Source: Cryptoclostridium sp964637365 (lineage in GTDB: Bacteria > Bacillota > Dehalobacteriia > UBA7702). From it: a stretch of 64,000 nt of DNA. The translations under genes and the position numbers were made by a program. The notes beneath the pieces are model-generated. The model searched no databases. It worked only from the letters and a program-made list of their open reading frames with translations, and was not told the origin of the DNA. Each line of letters starts with the position of its first letter. Position 1 is the stretch's first letter. Below are positions 55,151 through 63,640 of this stretch, piece after piece. The stretch spans positions 124,001 to 188,000 of the forward strand of contig CAZWWH010000002.1 in assembly GCA_964637365.1 (NCBI GenBank), in the 5' to 3' direction.

Positions 55151-55969
55151 ATGAAACATTTAAAGAAAATTTTATGCACCATGATAGCCATTGCAATGCT
55201 TTTCTCATTTGCAGCCTGCGGCGAAGAAAAAACCAGCCAAGATCCAATGGATATCTATTTGGCTGCGGCGGAAAAAAATGAAAATCTCAATGACCAGGAT
55301 TTAACCATGGTTATGGATTATACCATGGATCTTGATGGACAGTCCATTGATGTTTCTTCTGACATTGACGCGAAGATCAAGGATTATAACAAAGACACCA
55401 TGCAAATGGAAATGTTCATGAATATGGAAATGGCAGGTTCCACCATTGCTATGAATATGTACTATGTCGACGGTTACTACTATATGGATACCATGGGACA
55501 AAAAATGAAGTATTCTATGGATATTCAGACCATGGTGGAACAGCTTGAAGGTCAGCTTGGGGTTGAAACTTTTGAAAAAGAAATGATTCAATCCATTGAG
55601 GCAAGCGAAGACGGGAAAACCCTAACTATGGTCATTGACGGTAAAGCAATGAGCAAATTTATGGAGCAAGCTTTGGCTTCTACTTTAAATACCGGATCTG
55701 AAAGCGGCGATATCACCATTGATGATATTGATTGTGTGCTGACCCTGGATGATGACGGTTACATCGCTTCCCAAGTAATGGATTTCAAAATGTCAATGGC
55801 CATGGCATTAGATGCAGAAGGAACAAACTCCGAAGTGGCAATGACGATCCATCTTGAAGCGCAGTACAATAATATTGGCAAGGAAGTTACCATCGAACTT
55901 CCCGACTTCTCCGACTATACTGACCTCGGTTCATATAATGATTTGATGACTCAGGCCGGTCAGGAATAA
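55151..55969 (+). CDS. Lipoprotein (DUF6612-like)
   Basis: The 272-residue protein has a signal peptide with lipobox SFAAC (cysteine about residue 24). The mature part is acidic and Met-rich with repeated beta strands (DLTMVMDYTMDLDGQ, MEMFMNMEMAG, YYVDGYYYMDTMGQK), resembling DUF6612/LolA-like folds that can bind lipidic ligands. A lipid-chaperone role next to an MMPL exporter is attractive but inferred. Confidence 0.8.
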   Translation: MKHLKKILCTMIAIAMLFSFAACGEEKTSQDPMDIYLAAAEKNENLNDQDLTMVMDYTMDLDGQSIDVSSDIDAKIKDYNKDTMQMEMFMNMEMAGSTIAMNMYYVDGYYYMDTMGQKMKYSMDIQTMVEQLEGQLGVETFEKEMIQSIEASEDGKTLTMVIDGKAMSKFMEQALASTLNTGSESGDITIDDIDCVLTLDDDGYIASQVMDFKMSMAMALDAEGTNSEVAMTIHLEAQYNNIGKEVTIELPDFSDYTDLGSYNDLMTQAGQE

Positions 55970-55985
55970 CTTCTAAAAAAGCAGT

Positions 55986-56016
55986 AAAGGATGCGGTATT
56001 TATACCGCATCCTTTT
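55986..56016 (+). terminator. Rho-independent terminator, able to work both ways
   Basis: A near-perfect 13-bp stem (AAAGGATGCGGTAT / ATACCGCATCCTTT) is followed by T on the plus strand. It lies between convergent genes. Confidence 0.9.
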
Positions 56017-56061
56017 TGTGTTATGTAATTGATTAAGAAACCATCAAAATTTGAGTAAGTT

Positions 56062-57237
56062 TTAGTGATGGAAAAGACGAATTCCAGTGAAAGCCATAAC
56101 CATATTGTATTTATCACAAGTGGCGATGACATTATCGTCGCGGACAGAGCCGCCGGCTTCTGCTACATAGCAAACACCGCTTCTTTTAGCGCGTTCAATG
56201 TTATCACCAAAGGGGAAGAAGGCGTCGGAACCTAAGGAAACACCATCTAGCGTATCAAGCCATGCGCGCTTTTCCTCTCTGGTAAGGGGTTCGGGCTTCT
56301 CTGTAAAGATACCTTCCCATACGCCATCAGCCAAAACATCCATATAATCATCAGATACATAAACGTCAATGGCATTATCACGTTCAGGACGTTTCAAATC
56401 TTCACGGAAAGGAAGCGCCAGAACTTTGGGATTTTGGCGAAGGTACCATACGTCAGCCTTGTTCCCTGCCAAACGGGTGCAATGCACACGGGATTGCTGA
56501 CCAGCCCCAATGCCGATGGCTTGGCCGTCTTTAGCGTAGCAAACGGAATTGGACTGGGTATATTTCAAGGTAATCAAGGAAAGAATTAAATCGCGTTTTG
56601 CGCCTTCGGGTAATTCTTTATTTTTCGATACAATATTGGAAAGCACATCTTCGGTGATTTTAAAATTATTTCTACCCTGCTGGAAGGTAATGCCATAGAG
56701 ATCCTTTAATTCTAACTCTTCGGGAACATAGTCGGTATCCATTTGAATGACGACATAAGTCCCTTTCCGTTTGGTTTTTAAAATGCTAAGAGCTTCCTCA
56801 GAAAAGGAAGGAGCGATAACACCGTCGGAAACTTCTCTTGCCAGGAAGCTGGCAGTTTGAGCATCACATTCATCGGACAAAGCCACAAAATCACCGTAAG
56901 AGGACATTCTATCTGCGCCCCGTGCACGGATATAAGCGGTTGCCATGGGAGAAAGCTCCACGCCTTCTACAAAGTAAACCTTTTCCAAAACATCGGTGAG
57001 GGGAACTGCCACTGCGGCGCCGGCAGGGCTAACGTGTTTGAAGGAAGCTGCAGCAGGAAGCCCAGTGGCTTCTTTTAATTCCCGCACCAGCTGCCAACTG
57101 TTAAAGGCATCCAATAAATTAATAAAACCGGGTTTGCCGTTCAAAACAGTGAAAGGCAGTTCCTTATCGTTCTTCATAAATACTTTCGCGGGTTTTTGAT
57201 TGGGATTACACCCATACTTCAATTCCATTTCGTTCAT
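56062..57237 (-). CDS. purH: Stand-alone AICAR transformylase (phosphoribosylaminoimidazolecarboxamide formyltransferase)
   Basis: The 391-residue protein is the AICAR-formyltransferase half of PurH alone: ELKYGCNPNQKPAKV start, SFKHVSPAGAAVAVP (catalytic lysine-histidine), GAGQQSRVHCTRLA, and the DAFFPFGDNIERA tail. The IMP-cyclohydrolase (MGS-like) domain of usual PurH is absent, so another protein must close FAICAR to IMP. ATG 57237 has AAGGAG upstream. A ZTP riboswitch and terminator precede it, fitting control by the AICAR-derived alarmone when formyl-folate is short. Confidence 0.92.
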   Translation of the reverse strand: MNEMELKYGCNPNQKPAKVFMKNDKELPFTVLNGKPGFINLLDAFNSWQLVRELKEATGLPAAASFKHVSPAGAAVAVPLTDVLEKVYFVEGVELSPMATAYIRARGADRMSSYGDFVALSDECDAQTASFLAREVSDGVIAPSFSEEALSILKTKRKGTYVVIQMDTDYVPEELELKDLYGITFQQGRNNFKITEDVLSNIVSKNKELPEGAKRDLILSLITLKYTQSNSVCYAKDGQAIGIGAGQQSRVHCTRLAGNKADVWYLRQNPKVLALPFREDLKRPERDNAIDVYVSDDYMDVLADGVWEGIFTEKPEPLTREEKRAWLDTLDGVSLGSDAFFPFGDNIERAKRSGVCYVAEAGGSVRDDNVIATCDKYNMVMAFTGIRLFHH

Positions 57238-57258
57238 TAACTTACACTCCTTTTTAAC

Positions 57259-57283
57259 CAAAAAGAGCCCGCCTCAAGGCTCT
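57259..57283 (-). terminator. Riboswitch expression-platform terminator
   Basis: AGAGCC / GGCTCT with an 8-nt loop followed by T5 on the minus strand, directly after the riboswitch core and 20 bp before purH. Confidence 0.85.
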
Positions 57284-57347
57284 TGCCCAGACGATCGGCT
57301 CATACTGTTATACTTCATGTGGTTCATTCCACTTTCGTCAGTCATAT
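57284..57347 (-). ncRNA. ZTP (pfl) riboswitch
   Basis: On the minus strand the element has the 5' block TGACTGACGAA, a short hairpin GTGGAATGAACCAC, a variable loop, and the 3' conserved CCGATCGTCTGGGCA block. Order and spacing match the ZTP/pfl class, which senses ZTP/ZMP and turns on folate and purine genes. It is followed by an intrinsic terminator and the AICAR transformylase gene, the exact expected target. This was identified by eye, not by a covariance model. Confidence 0.85.
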
Positions 57348-57407
57348 AACTATTTTAAATTACCATTAAACGACGGTTTTGTCAAGATTATCCCTGATTT
57401 TTCATGC

Positions 57408-57435
57408 TGGACTTTCTAAAAACATCTGATATAAT
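57408..57435 (+). promoter_or_regulatory. Promoter of the GNAT gene
   Basis: TGGACT, 16 bp, TATAAT, 35 bp before the ATG. Confidence 0.5.
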
Positions 57436-57470
57436 AAAGGTAACGTTGTAATATCAGTGGAAGGAGTTCC

Positions 57471-57749
57471 ATGATGAAGATTGTTTACAGAACTGACGGT
57501 ATTTATTTTTACAGCGAAGATGATAAAATCCTGGCAGAAGTGACTTTCCCTGCTATCAATGAAACCACTGTGGACATCAATCACACCTATGTCAGCGAAG
57601 AAATGCGGGGCAAAGGCGTGGCTGACCAGCTTTTAACTATGGTTACAGATTATCTGCGCCAAAACCATTTAAAAGCCAAGCTAACCTGTAGCTATGCAGT
57701 AAAATGGTTTGGTGAACACCCCGAAGCACTCCCCCTTGTGGCCAAATAA
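57471..57749 (+). CDS. GNAT-family N-acetyltransferase (YidJ/Gcn5-type, short)
   Basis: The 92-residue minimal acetyltransferase has ILAEVTFP, the acetyl-CoA loop VSEEMRGKGVADQLL and the end CSYAVKWFGEHPE. It matches the short stand-alone GNAT group (Acetyltransf_CG/YjdJ-like), whose substrates are unknown. TGGAAGGAG precedes the ATG pair (57471 or 57474). Confidence 0.9.
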   Translation: MMKIVYRTDGIYFYSEDDKILAEVTFPAINETTVDINHTYVSEEMRGKGVADQLLTMVTDYLRQNHLKAKLTCSYAVKWFGEHPEALPLVAK

Positions 57750-58020
57750 TAAAAAAAGGAAACGGGTAGACGATATTGCCATCGGCATTTACGAGCAACG
57801 CCATTCGCAATTTCTACAACAACATCGCAGAGTAATTTATATAATCTTCTTATAAGCGAATATTTTAATAAGTACCTTGCTTGGATTGATGGGCAGCACA
57901 GGAATGTTTTTCGGTTTCTAGAGCAGAAGTTTACAGAACAGCGAAAAGCTGAAAACGCATTAGAATGGATACGGCGATGTACAAATTGTAACAGGGAAAT
58001 AATCTACGCATAACAAATTG
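57750..58020 (+). other. Coding-like debris
   Basis: Short open stretches in shifting frames look protein-like, for example one ending SNAIRNFYNNIAE at about 57836 and a later one (about 57877-58013) with YLAWIDGQHRNVFRFL and ending NREIIYA. None has a start or a recognisable family. They lie just before a strong terminator and look like remains of lost genes. Confidence 0.35.
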
Positions 58021-58053
58021 GCGGCAGGATTCTTACATCCTGCCGCTTTTTTT
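58021..58053 (+). terminator. Strong Rho-independent terminator
   Basis: A perfect 10-bp GC-rich stem (GCGGCAGGAT / ATCCTGCCGC) with a 6-nt loop and T7. No intact gene lies just before it, so its gene is probably the debris upstream. In 58054-58385 I see no gene; a -10-like TATAAT lies near 58352. Confidence 0.9.
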
Positions 58054-58385
58054 GGCGGACAGCTTATTAGCAAAACGTGTGTATCATCTTGCCTTGTATC
58101 ATACAGACAAACGAAGCATAAGTATGGCCTTGCTATATAACCACAAAAGAAGCTAATGCAAAATTGCAAGAGGCATTGGGAATCTATCACTTCGCCCCAT
58201 ACATCGCATCGCTCCCCTTTGATTATGTCTGCTAACACACTGTCGTAGCGATGGAAAGTCGGTGCTGTTACCTATAAAACGCGGATTCTATCATAGAAAG
58301 GAATAAAAGTTAGGAGATAGATAAACTGGATATTGGATAATAAATTTGTTATAATATGAGCAATCTTACTGGCAGAGATAAGTAA

Positions 58386-59842
58386 ATGGATCGTATAAAA
58401 ATGTTAGAGCAGCGCATTAAAGAGTTAGAGAAGGAAACTTCTCTGTATAAGTCAATTGTAGAATTGGCGCATGAAGGTATTATGGCAACGATAGAGATGG
58501 TCGCGTGGTTGTCTATAATCAAGAGATCGCCAAGACAGAGGATATGGCTCCTTCTGATGTGCTTGGAAAACTGGAAAAGAATATTTATGATTATCCTGAA
58601 TATAACTTCCCTGACATCATAAAGGAAAAGGTAATCAAAAAAGGTGAGTCCATCATTGAACAAAGGTATTTTTACTATTCTCCCAACGGAGAAAAACACC
58701 ATATTGTTTTTTCCGCTCATCCCTATATCTACCAAGATAAAATCGAAGGAGTATAACATTAGGACGAGATGTGGAACAAATCAATAGTTTTATTTCTGAG
58801 ACTCTGGCATTTGAACATCAATTAAAAATGAAAAATGGAAAAAATAATAATGAAGCGCACTATTTTTTAGACAGTATTATTGGTTCTTCGCTCGACGAAT
58901 GCAAAGATATGGCAAAGAGAATTGCTCAATATGATTTTCCTGTTCTCATCATAGGGGAAACGGGAACCGGAAAGGAACTTTTTGCGCAAGGAATTCACAA
59001 TGCCAGCCAAAGGTGTTCCGGTCCTTTTGTATCTGTAAACTGTGCAGCATTGCCAGAATCTTTGCTGGAAAGTATTTTATTTGGTACCAGCAAGGGATCT
59101 TTTACCGGTGCAGTGGATATGCCAGGTTTGTTTGAGCAGGCAGAGAACGGATCCTTATTTTTAGACGAAATAAACTCAATGCCCATACCTCTTCAAAGCA
59201 AATTGCTGCGTACCATTCAAGAAAAGAGGATTCGACGTTTGGGTAGCAAAAAAGAGATACCGGTGAATTGTCGTATCATCAGCGCCAGTAATCAAAATCC
59301 TTTCGACATCCATGCGGAAAAGACAGCAGAGATACGACCGGATTTTTTGTTCTGCCTCTCCACTTCTGTGATTCAGATACCTCCTTTAAGAGAACGAAAA
59401 GAAGATATTCCCGAACTATGCAAATATTTTATGCGTACCTGTAATCAGAATAAAAGCATTTTTATGGGAAATCTCTCCCGATTTAATGAAATTGTTTTAT
59501 CATTATGATTGGCCTGGGAATGTTAGGGAACTGGAGAATGTCATTTTGGGGTCAGTCATTTTTGTTGGAAATCAAGAACGCTTTTTAAAAATTGAACATG
59601 TTCCCGAACATATACGTCGCAATTTACTGGGGGATGCGGAACAAAAAAAACATTATTTTACACCCCATCGACTCAAGGATTCTGTGGAGGATTTTGAAAG
59701 AAACTTGATTTTGGAAACGATATTTGCTGTCAAGGGAAATATTTCCAAAGTAGCAAAAGCTTTAGGAATCACCCGACAAAATCTTTATTTTAAAATTGAT
59801 AAATATCATTTGCGAGACTATCTTAAAGGAAAAAGAGTATGA
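58386..59842 (+). pseudogene. Sigma-54-dependent transcriptional activator, broken by three frameshifts
   Basis: Pieced together it is a RocR-like activator: a short coiled coil and PAS domain (58386-58755), an AAA+ core with Walker A GETGTGKE, GSFTGA (sigma-54 contact loop, usually GAFTGA), FLDEINSMP and WPGNVREL, and a C-terminal Fis-type HTH (AKALGITRQNLYFKI). Frame changes are needed near 58490-58500, near 58750 and near 59480; each looks like a one-base indel. It sits directly before a sigma-54 promoter and mttB, so it was probably the activator of methylamine use. Confidence 0.85.
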
Positions 59843-59884
59843 TAGTTGTCCAAAAAATTTACACTTTTTTTGGAGAGCAAATAA

Positions 59885-59944
59885 TTACATGTCGGAATTA
59901 TTGGCATTATTTAAAGTGATTTGCTTTTACATGTCAGAATTATT
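59885..59944 (+). promoter_or_regulatory. Duplicated upstream activator-site-like repeats
   Basis: Two copies of TTACATGTC[G/A]GAATTATT (59885-59902 and 59927-59944) start 42 bp apart, four helical turns. They lie roughly 80-125 bp before the -24 element, a standard place for enhancer-binding sites. Confidence 0.7.
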
Positions 59945-59967
59945 AACAATTCCTTAAAATCGATATC

Positions 59968-60003
59968 AAGCATAATGCTTTGAACAGGCATTATGCTTTT
60001 TCA
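59968..60003 (+). terminator. Terminator after the sigma-54 activator gene
   Basis: AAGCATAATGC / GCATTATGCTT with a 9-nt loop followed by T residues. Confidence 0.8.
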
Positions 60004-60008
60004 TTTTT

Positions 60009-60024
60009 TGGCACGGTCTTTGCA
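60009..60024 (+). promoter_or_regulatory. Sigma-54 (-24/-12) promoter for mttB
   Basis: TGGCACG-GTCT-TTGCA matches the consensus TGGCACG-N4-TTGCA in every conserved base. It lies 118 bp before the mttB ATG. The leader (60035-60141) has an inverted repeat GAGAGAA / TTCTCTC. Confidence 0.9.
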
Positions 60025-60141
60025 ATAGTATAAATCATCATGAAAAATGAAGGGAGGTTCTTACAGAGAGAAATCACATTTCGGGTTCTTCTCTCATCTT
60101 TTAAAAGCAATTATTTCACCATTTAATGAAAGGAGATTTTT

Positions 60142-61639
60142 ATGAAAAGAAATCACATTGCTGGATATCCTTCTGCAACAGCAGCAAATCTTTCCTTATT
60201 TACTGATGGCGACTTGGAACGGATTCATCTGGCGACTTTAGAAATTCTGGAAAGAGTCGGAGTTTACTTCGAAAATGACGAAGCCGTCAGCATTTTAAAA
60301 AATGCCGGTGCCCATGTGGAAGATGGTAATATTGTCAAATTCCCTGGATACATGGTAGAAGAAGCCATTCGTACCGCACCCAAAAATCTTGTTCTTGCCG
60401 GCCGGGAAGAAAAAAATGATATGATGCTCCAAAAAGGCCGTGTCTATTTTACCACCTTCGGTCAAGGGGTCAGCGTTGATGATCCTTATACCGGTCAGTG
60501 GCGTCCTTCGATCAAGCAGGACATCTGCAATGCCGCCAAAACTGTTGACGCATTGGAAAACTACGATTTCTGCTTTGATATGCTGGCAGCTTCCGATGTA
60601 TATGCTGCAACAGAATGCTATCACACCTTCGAAGCCAAAATTACCAACACATCCAAACACATTGTGGCTCCTGCTCAGACCAAAGAACGCGCAGAGCTTC
60701 TTACAGAGATGGGAATTGCCATCAGCGGCAGCTTAAAAGCGTTACAAGAGCGCCCCCTCTTCCAGTTTGGCGGCTGCCCCATCAGCCCGTTAAGCTATCC
60801 TAATGACATGGCAGAATGCCTCATCTATTGTGCCGAAAATAGGCTTCCTATTCATTGTCTTTCCATGGCAATGGCAGGCGGTATGGCTCCTACAACCTTG
60901 GCCGGGTCTTTGGTGGTACATAATGCTGATATCCTTTCTGGCCTCGTGCTGCATCAAGCAGTACGTCCCGGCGCTCCCTTCATCTACGCTAGTTCCACCC
61001 ACCTCCATTATGTGGCTGAAAAAGGCCAGCGCCGTGTTGGGCTGCCCCGAAATTGGCATGATGAATGCCGGTCTAACCAAAATTACGCAAATGTACGGAT
61101 TTCCCTCGTTCGTAGCGGGGACATAGACTGACGCAAAAGTCGGTGACCAACAAGCTGCCCATGAAAAAACATTGTCCGCGATCTTACTCGTATTGGCAGG
61201 TGCCAATATGATTTACGGTCCCGGGATGTTGGATGCAGGCATGACCTTAAATTATAGCCAGCTGGTGGTTGATAACGAAATGATTAAAATGATCAAACAC
61301 GCGGTTCAGGGTATCCCCGTGAATGATTATACGATTGCCGCCGATGTCATCCGCGAAGTAGGCCCCAGAGGTCATTACCTCATGGAACAGCATACCATGG
61401 AAAATCTCCATACTCAATCTGACACCACGCTCTTTAACCGTCAGACAAGAGAAGACTAGAGTGCCCAAGGTAAGAAAAGTGTGAATACCAAAGCCGCAGA
61501 AAAGGCTCTGGATATTTTGGAAAGCTATCAGCCTGCTCCGTTGCCCAATGGTGCAGCCGAAAAAATGCAAGATATCATCAAAACGTTACGCCAAATAATT
61601 ATTTTTATTCATAAAAAAGTCATTTCAGTTTGTCAATGA
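60142..61639 (+). pseudogene. mttB: Trimethylamine methyltransferase MttB with pyrrolysine UAG, one frameshift and a second UAG
   Basis: MttB moves a methyl group from trimethylamine to a corrinoid protein. The first 285 codons are intact (IHLATLEILERVGVYF, MAGGMAPTTLAGSLV). One extra C in the run at 60998-61000 breaks the frame; skipping it gives SIMWLKKASAVLGCPEIGM and then FVAGT-UAG-TDAKVGDQQAAHEK, the family's pyrrolysine site, near residue 328. The frame goes on to a second UAG at 61457, at a place where relatives usually have Trp, then to TGA at 61637. Total about 498 codons, the usual length. AAAGGAGA precedes the ATG. Confidence 0.88.
61124..61126 (+). other. Probable pyrrolysine codon (UAG) in mttB
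   Basis: The UAG lies between FVAGT and TDAKVGDQQA, the conserved surroundings of pyrrolysine in MttB, and the homologous frame continues for over 300 nt after it. No pyl genes are in this window. Confidence 0.85.
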
Positions 61640-61727
61640 TGTGCAGCATTGTCCTGACTCTGCAACCAGGCGTTATTTAAACCTAATCGTAGAGCCAGTC
61701 CTCCGAACCATACAATGTCTGCACATC
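61638..61727 (+). repeat. Long-armed inverted repeat between the two mttB genes
   Basis: GATGTGCAG-CATTGT (61638-61652) pairs with ACAATGTCTGCACATC (61712-61727), one bulged base, across a 59-nt loop. It lies just past the first mttB and 35 bp before the second. Confidence 0.6.
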
Positions 61728-61761
61728 ATGGCACAACTTGCATACAGAAAGGTACGAATAA

Positions 61762-62652
61762 ATGAACAAATTCAGCTTTTTTAACGAAGAAGACATCAAA
61801 AGAATTCATCAAGGCACTTTAAGAGTTTTAGAAAATACCGGCATTATCGTAGACGATGATGAGGTGCAAAAGCTTTTTGCAGATGCAGGCGCTACTGTGG
61901 ATGGCAATATGTAAAAATTCCGGCATATTTGGTAGAAGAATCCATCGCCAGTGCTCCTTCTACGGTTTATCTTGCGGGTCGTGGTGACAAAGGATTCTAT
62001 TTTGGAGACGGTACTGTCCGTTATTGTTCTTTCGGGGAAGCACCCCAAATCGTAGATCCTTCTACCTTGGAAGTTCGCAATGTAACCAAAGCTGACGAAG
62101 CCAACTATGCCAGAACGGTAATGCATTGGATCAGCTTGATATGTGCTGGGATGCCTGGGTGGCCTCGGATGTACCCAGCAGCGTTTATACGCTGCATTCT
62201 TTGGATGCATATCTAAGTAATACCGTAAAACCCGTATGCATTGCAACCCTCAATGGCATTTTGGCTGAGGCTGCTGTAAAAATGGCTGCCGCAGTTGCGG
62301 GAGGGAAAAAAGCATTAAGGGAAAAGCCTGTTATGATCGCTGGTACATGTCCCAAGAGTCCTCTCCATCTGGATAAAGGCATTTGTGAATCCATCATTGT
62401 TCTGGCCAAAGCGGGAGTACCCAATATGAACATGTCCGCACTTACAACAGGCGGCACTGGTCCTGGAACATTGGCAGGAACTGTGATTGTCCACAATGCT
62501 GAGATGTTGGCCTGTCTTGTTTTATCCCAACTGGCCCAAAAGGGAGCGCCTTGCATTTATGGTTCCTGCACCTCCGGTCTGGATCTCAGAAAAGCCACTG
62601 CTACTTATGGTTGTCCGGAAATTGGTATGTTCAGTGCCGCATTTGCGGGGGC
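61762..62652 (+). pseudogene. Second mttB-family gene, frameshifted twice and truncated
   Basis: It starts MNKFSFFNEEDIKRIHQGTL with GAAAGG upstream. The frame stops at TAA 61912 through loss of one G (compare the GNIVKFPGYMVEEAI of copy one with GNM-KIPAYLVEESI here); a second shift occurs near 62115. Homology resumes as LDQLDMCWDAWVASDVPSS and runs to GCPEIGMFSAAFA, where it stops about ten codons before the expected pyrrolysine site and joins a transporter. Sequence differs enough from copy one to be an old paralogue rather than a recent duplication. Confidence 0.82.
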
Positions 62653-63544
62653 GCTTTGGGGAACTTATGGCACTTTTGTCACCTTATTATCGGGATATGG
62701 CTATTCAGAAACTGCAATTGCCGCTTTTGCTCCCATATCTTTAATTCTTTTTTTCCTGATTAGCGCACTGATTCGCAATCCAAAATGCTTAATCCCCACA
62801 AAACGTAATCTTTTGATTTACATAATCTGCGGCCTTATTGGTGTTTTGGGGACAAACCTTTGCTATGCAATGGCGCTCTCTGCCGGTTTATCGGTAGCGA
62901 TTGCATCCGTAATTACATTCGCAAATTATTTCATTGTGATGGTTTTCTCCCGTATTATCTGGAAGGTAAAAATTACGCCTGCAAAAATCATTGCCGGTAT
63001 TGGTGCAATTTTTGGCATTATGTTATTATTGCAGGTTTGGACGGATTGTAGCGTAACCACAACAGGATTGCTAATTATTTTGGTCGTAACAATGACCTTC
63101 GCAATCAGCTATACATTGACAAATCTGTCACTTAATGACTTCCATTCAGACCCCGATGCGTTTTATTTTTGGATCAACCTTGTTGGCTTTGTGGCTTTAC
63201 TTTTCATGAATCCCCCCTGGAATGTCATACATGAAATAACCGCCAGCGTTGGAACTTACGGATTTGTATCAATTGCCACATTAATTGGCTTTTGTCTCAT
63301 TCCCCAAGTCGGTTCTTATTTCTGTCTTGGGCGCTCATTTCTCTATTTGGATCCGCCCTCTGTTGTGATTATGTTTAGCCTCGACCCGGTCGTTGCCGCC
63401 ATCTTGGGATTCTTTGTTTTAGGCCAAAGTTTAACATTGGTTCAACTTTTGGGGATGGCGATTATCATTGCATCACTTATTTGCTTGCAGTTAGCAGATA
63501 AAAAAGCAGCGCAAAAAGAAGCATCAATATCGCAAGAACAATAA
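62126..63544 (+). CDS. In-frame fusion of an MttB fragment to an EamA/DMT-family permease
   Basis: The open frame of 472 codons (TTG start, no good ribosome site) encodes MttB-like residues 1-173 and then, from about 62645, ALWGTYGTFVTLLS, the first helix of an EamA drug/metabolite transporter, followed by nine more hydrophobic segments in the two EamA halves and a charged tail. The native N-terminus of the permease is missing; AAFAGALWG at the junction may complete helix one. A deletion probably joined the two genes. The permease part is intact, but whether it is made is uncertain. Confidence 0.75.
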   Translation: MDQLDMCWDAWVASDVPSSVYTLHSLDAYLSNTVKPVCIATLNGILAEAAVKMAAAVAGGKKALREKPVMIAGTCPKSPLHLDKGICESIIVLAKAGVPNMNMSALTTGGTGPGTLAGTVIVHNAEMLACLVLSQLAQKGAPCIYGSCTSGLDLRKATATYGCPEIGMFSAAFAGALWGTYGTFVTLLSGYGYSETAIAAFAPISLILFFLISALIRNPKCLIPTKRNLLIYIICGLIGVLGTNLCYAMALSAGLSVAIASVITFANYFIVMVFSRIIWKVKITPAKIIAGIGAIFGIMLLLQVWTDCSVTTTGLLIILVVTMTFAISYTLTNLSLNDFHSDPDAFYFWINLVGFVALLFMNPPWNVIHEITASVGTYGFVSIATLIGFCLIPQVGSYFCLGRSFLYLDPPSVVIMFSLDPVVAAILGFFVLGQSLTLVQLLGMAIIIASLICLQLADKKAAQKEASISQEQ

Positions 63545-63553
63545 TGAATACAA

Positions 63554-63580
63554 AACGCCGTACCAAACTACGGCGTTTTT
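63554..63580 (+). terminator. Rho-independent terminator after the permease gene
   Basis: AACGCCGTA / TACGGCGTT with a 6-nt loop and T5. Confidence 0.88.
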
Positions 63581-63640
63581 CTCTTATACATAGTTTCTAT
63601 TCAAAACATATATTTCTAAGAGATCAGTGTTCCAATAGAC

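Noticed and set aside
57960..58238. Minus-strand 92-codon frame
   Set aside because: No ribosome site or family; it covers the reverse of a terminator hairpin.
61457..61459. Second UAG as a functional second pyrrolysine
   Set aside because: MttB is known for one pyrrolysine in the active site; this position is distant and usually Trp, so a mutation is more likely.
58386..62650. All frameshifts here as sequencing errors
   Set aside because: The core genes over 43 kb contain none, and a gene fusion plus debris lie in the same locus; real decay is more likely, though reads should be checked.
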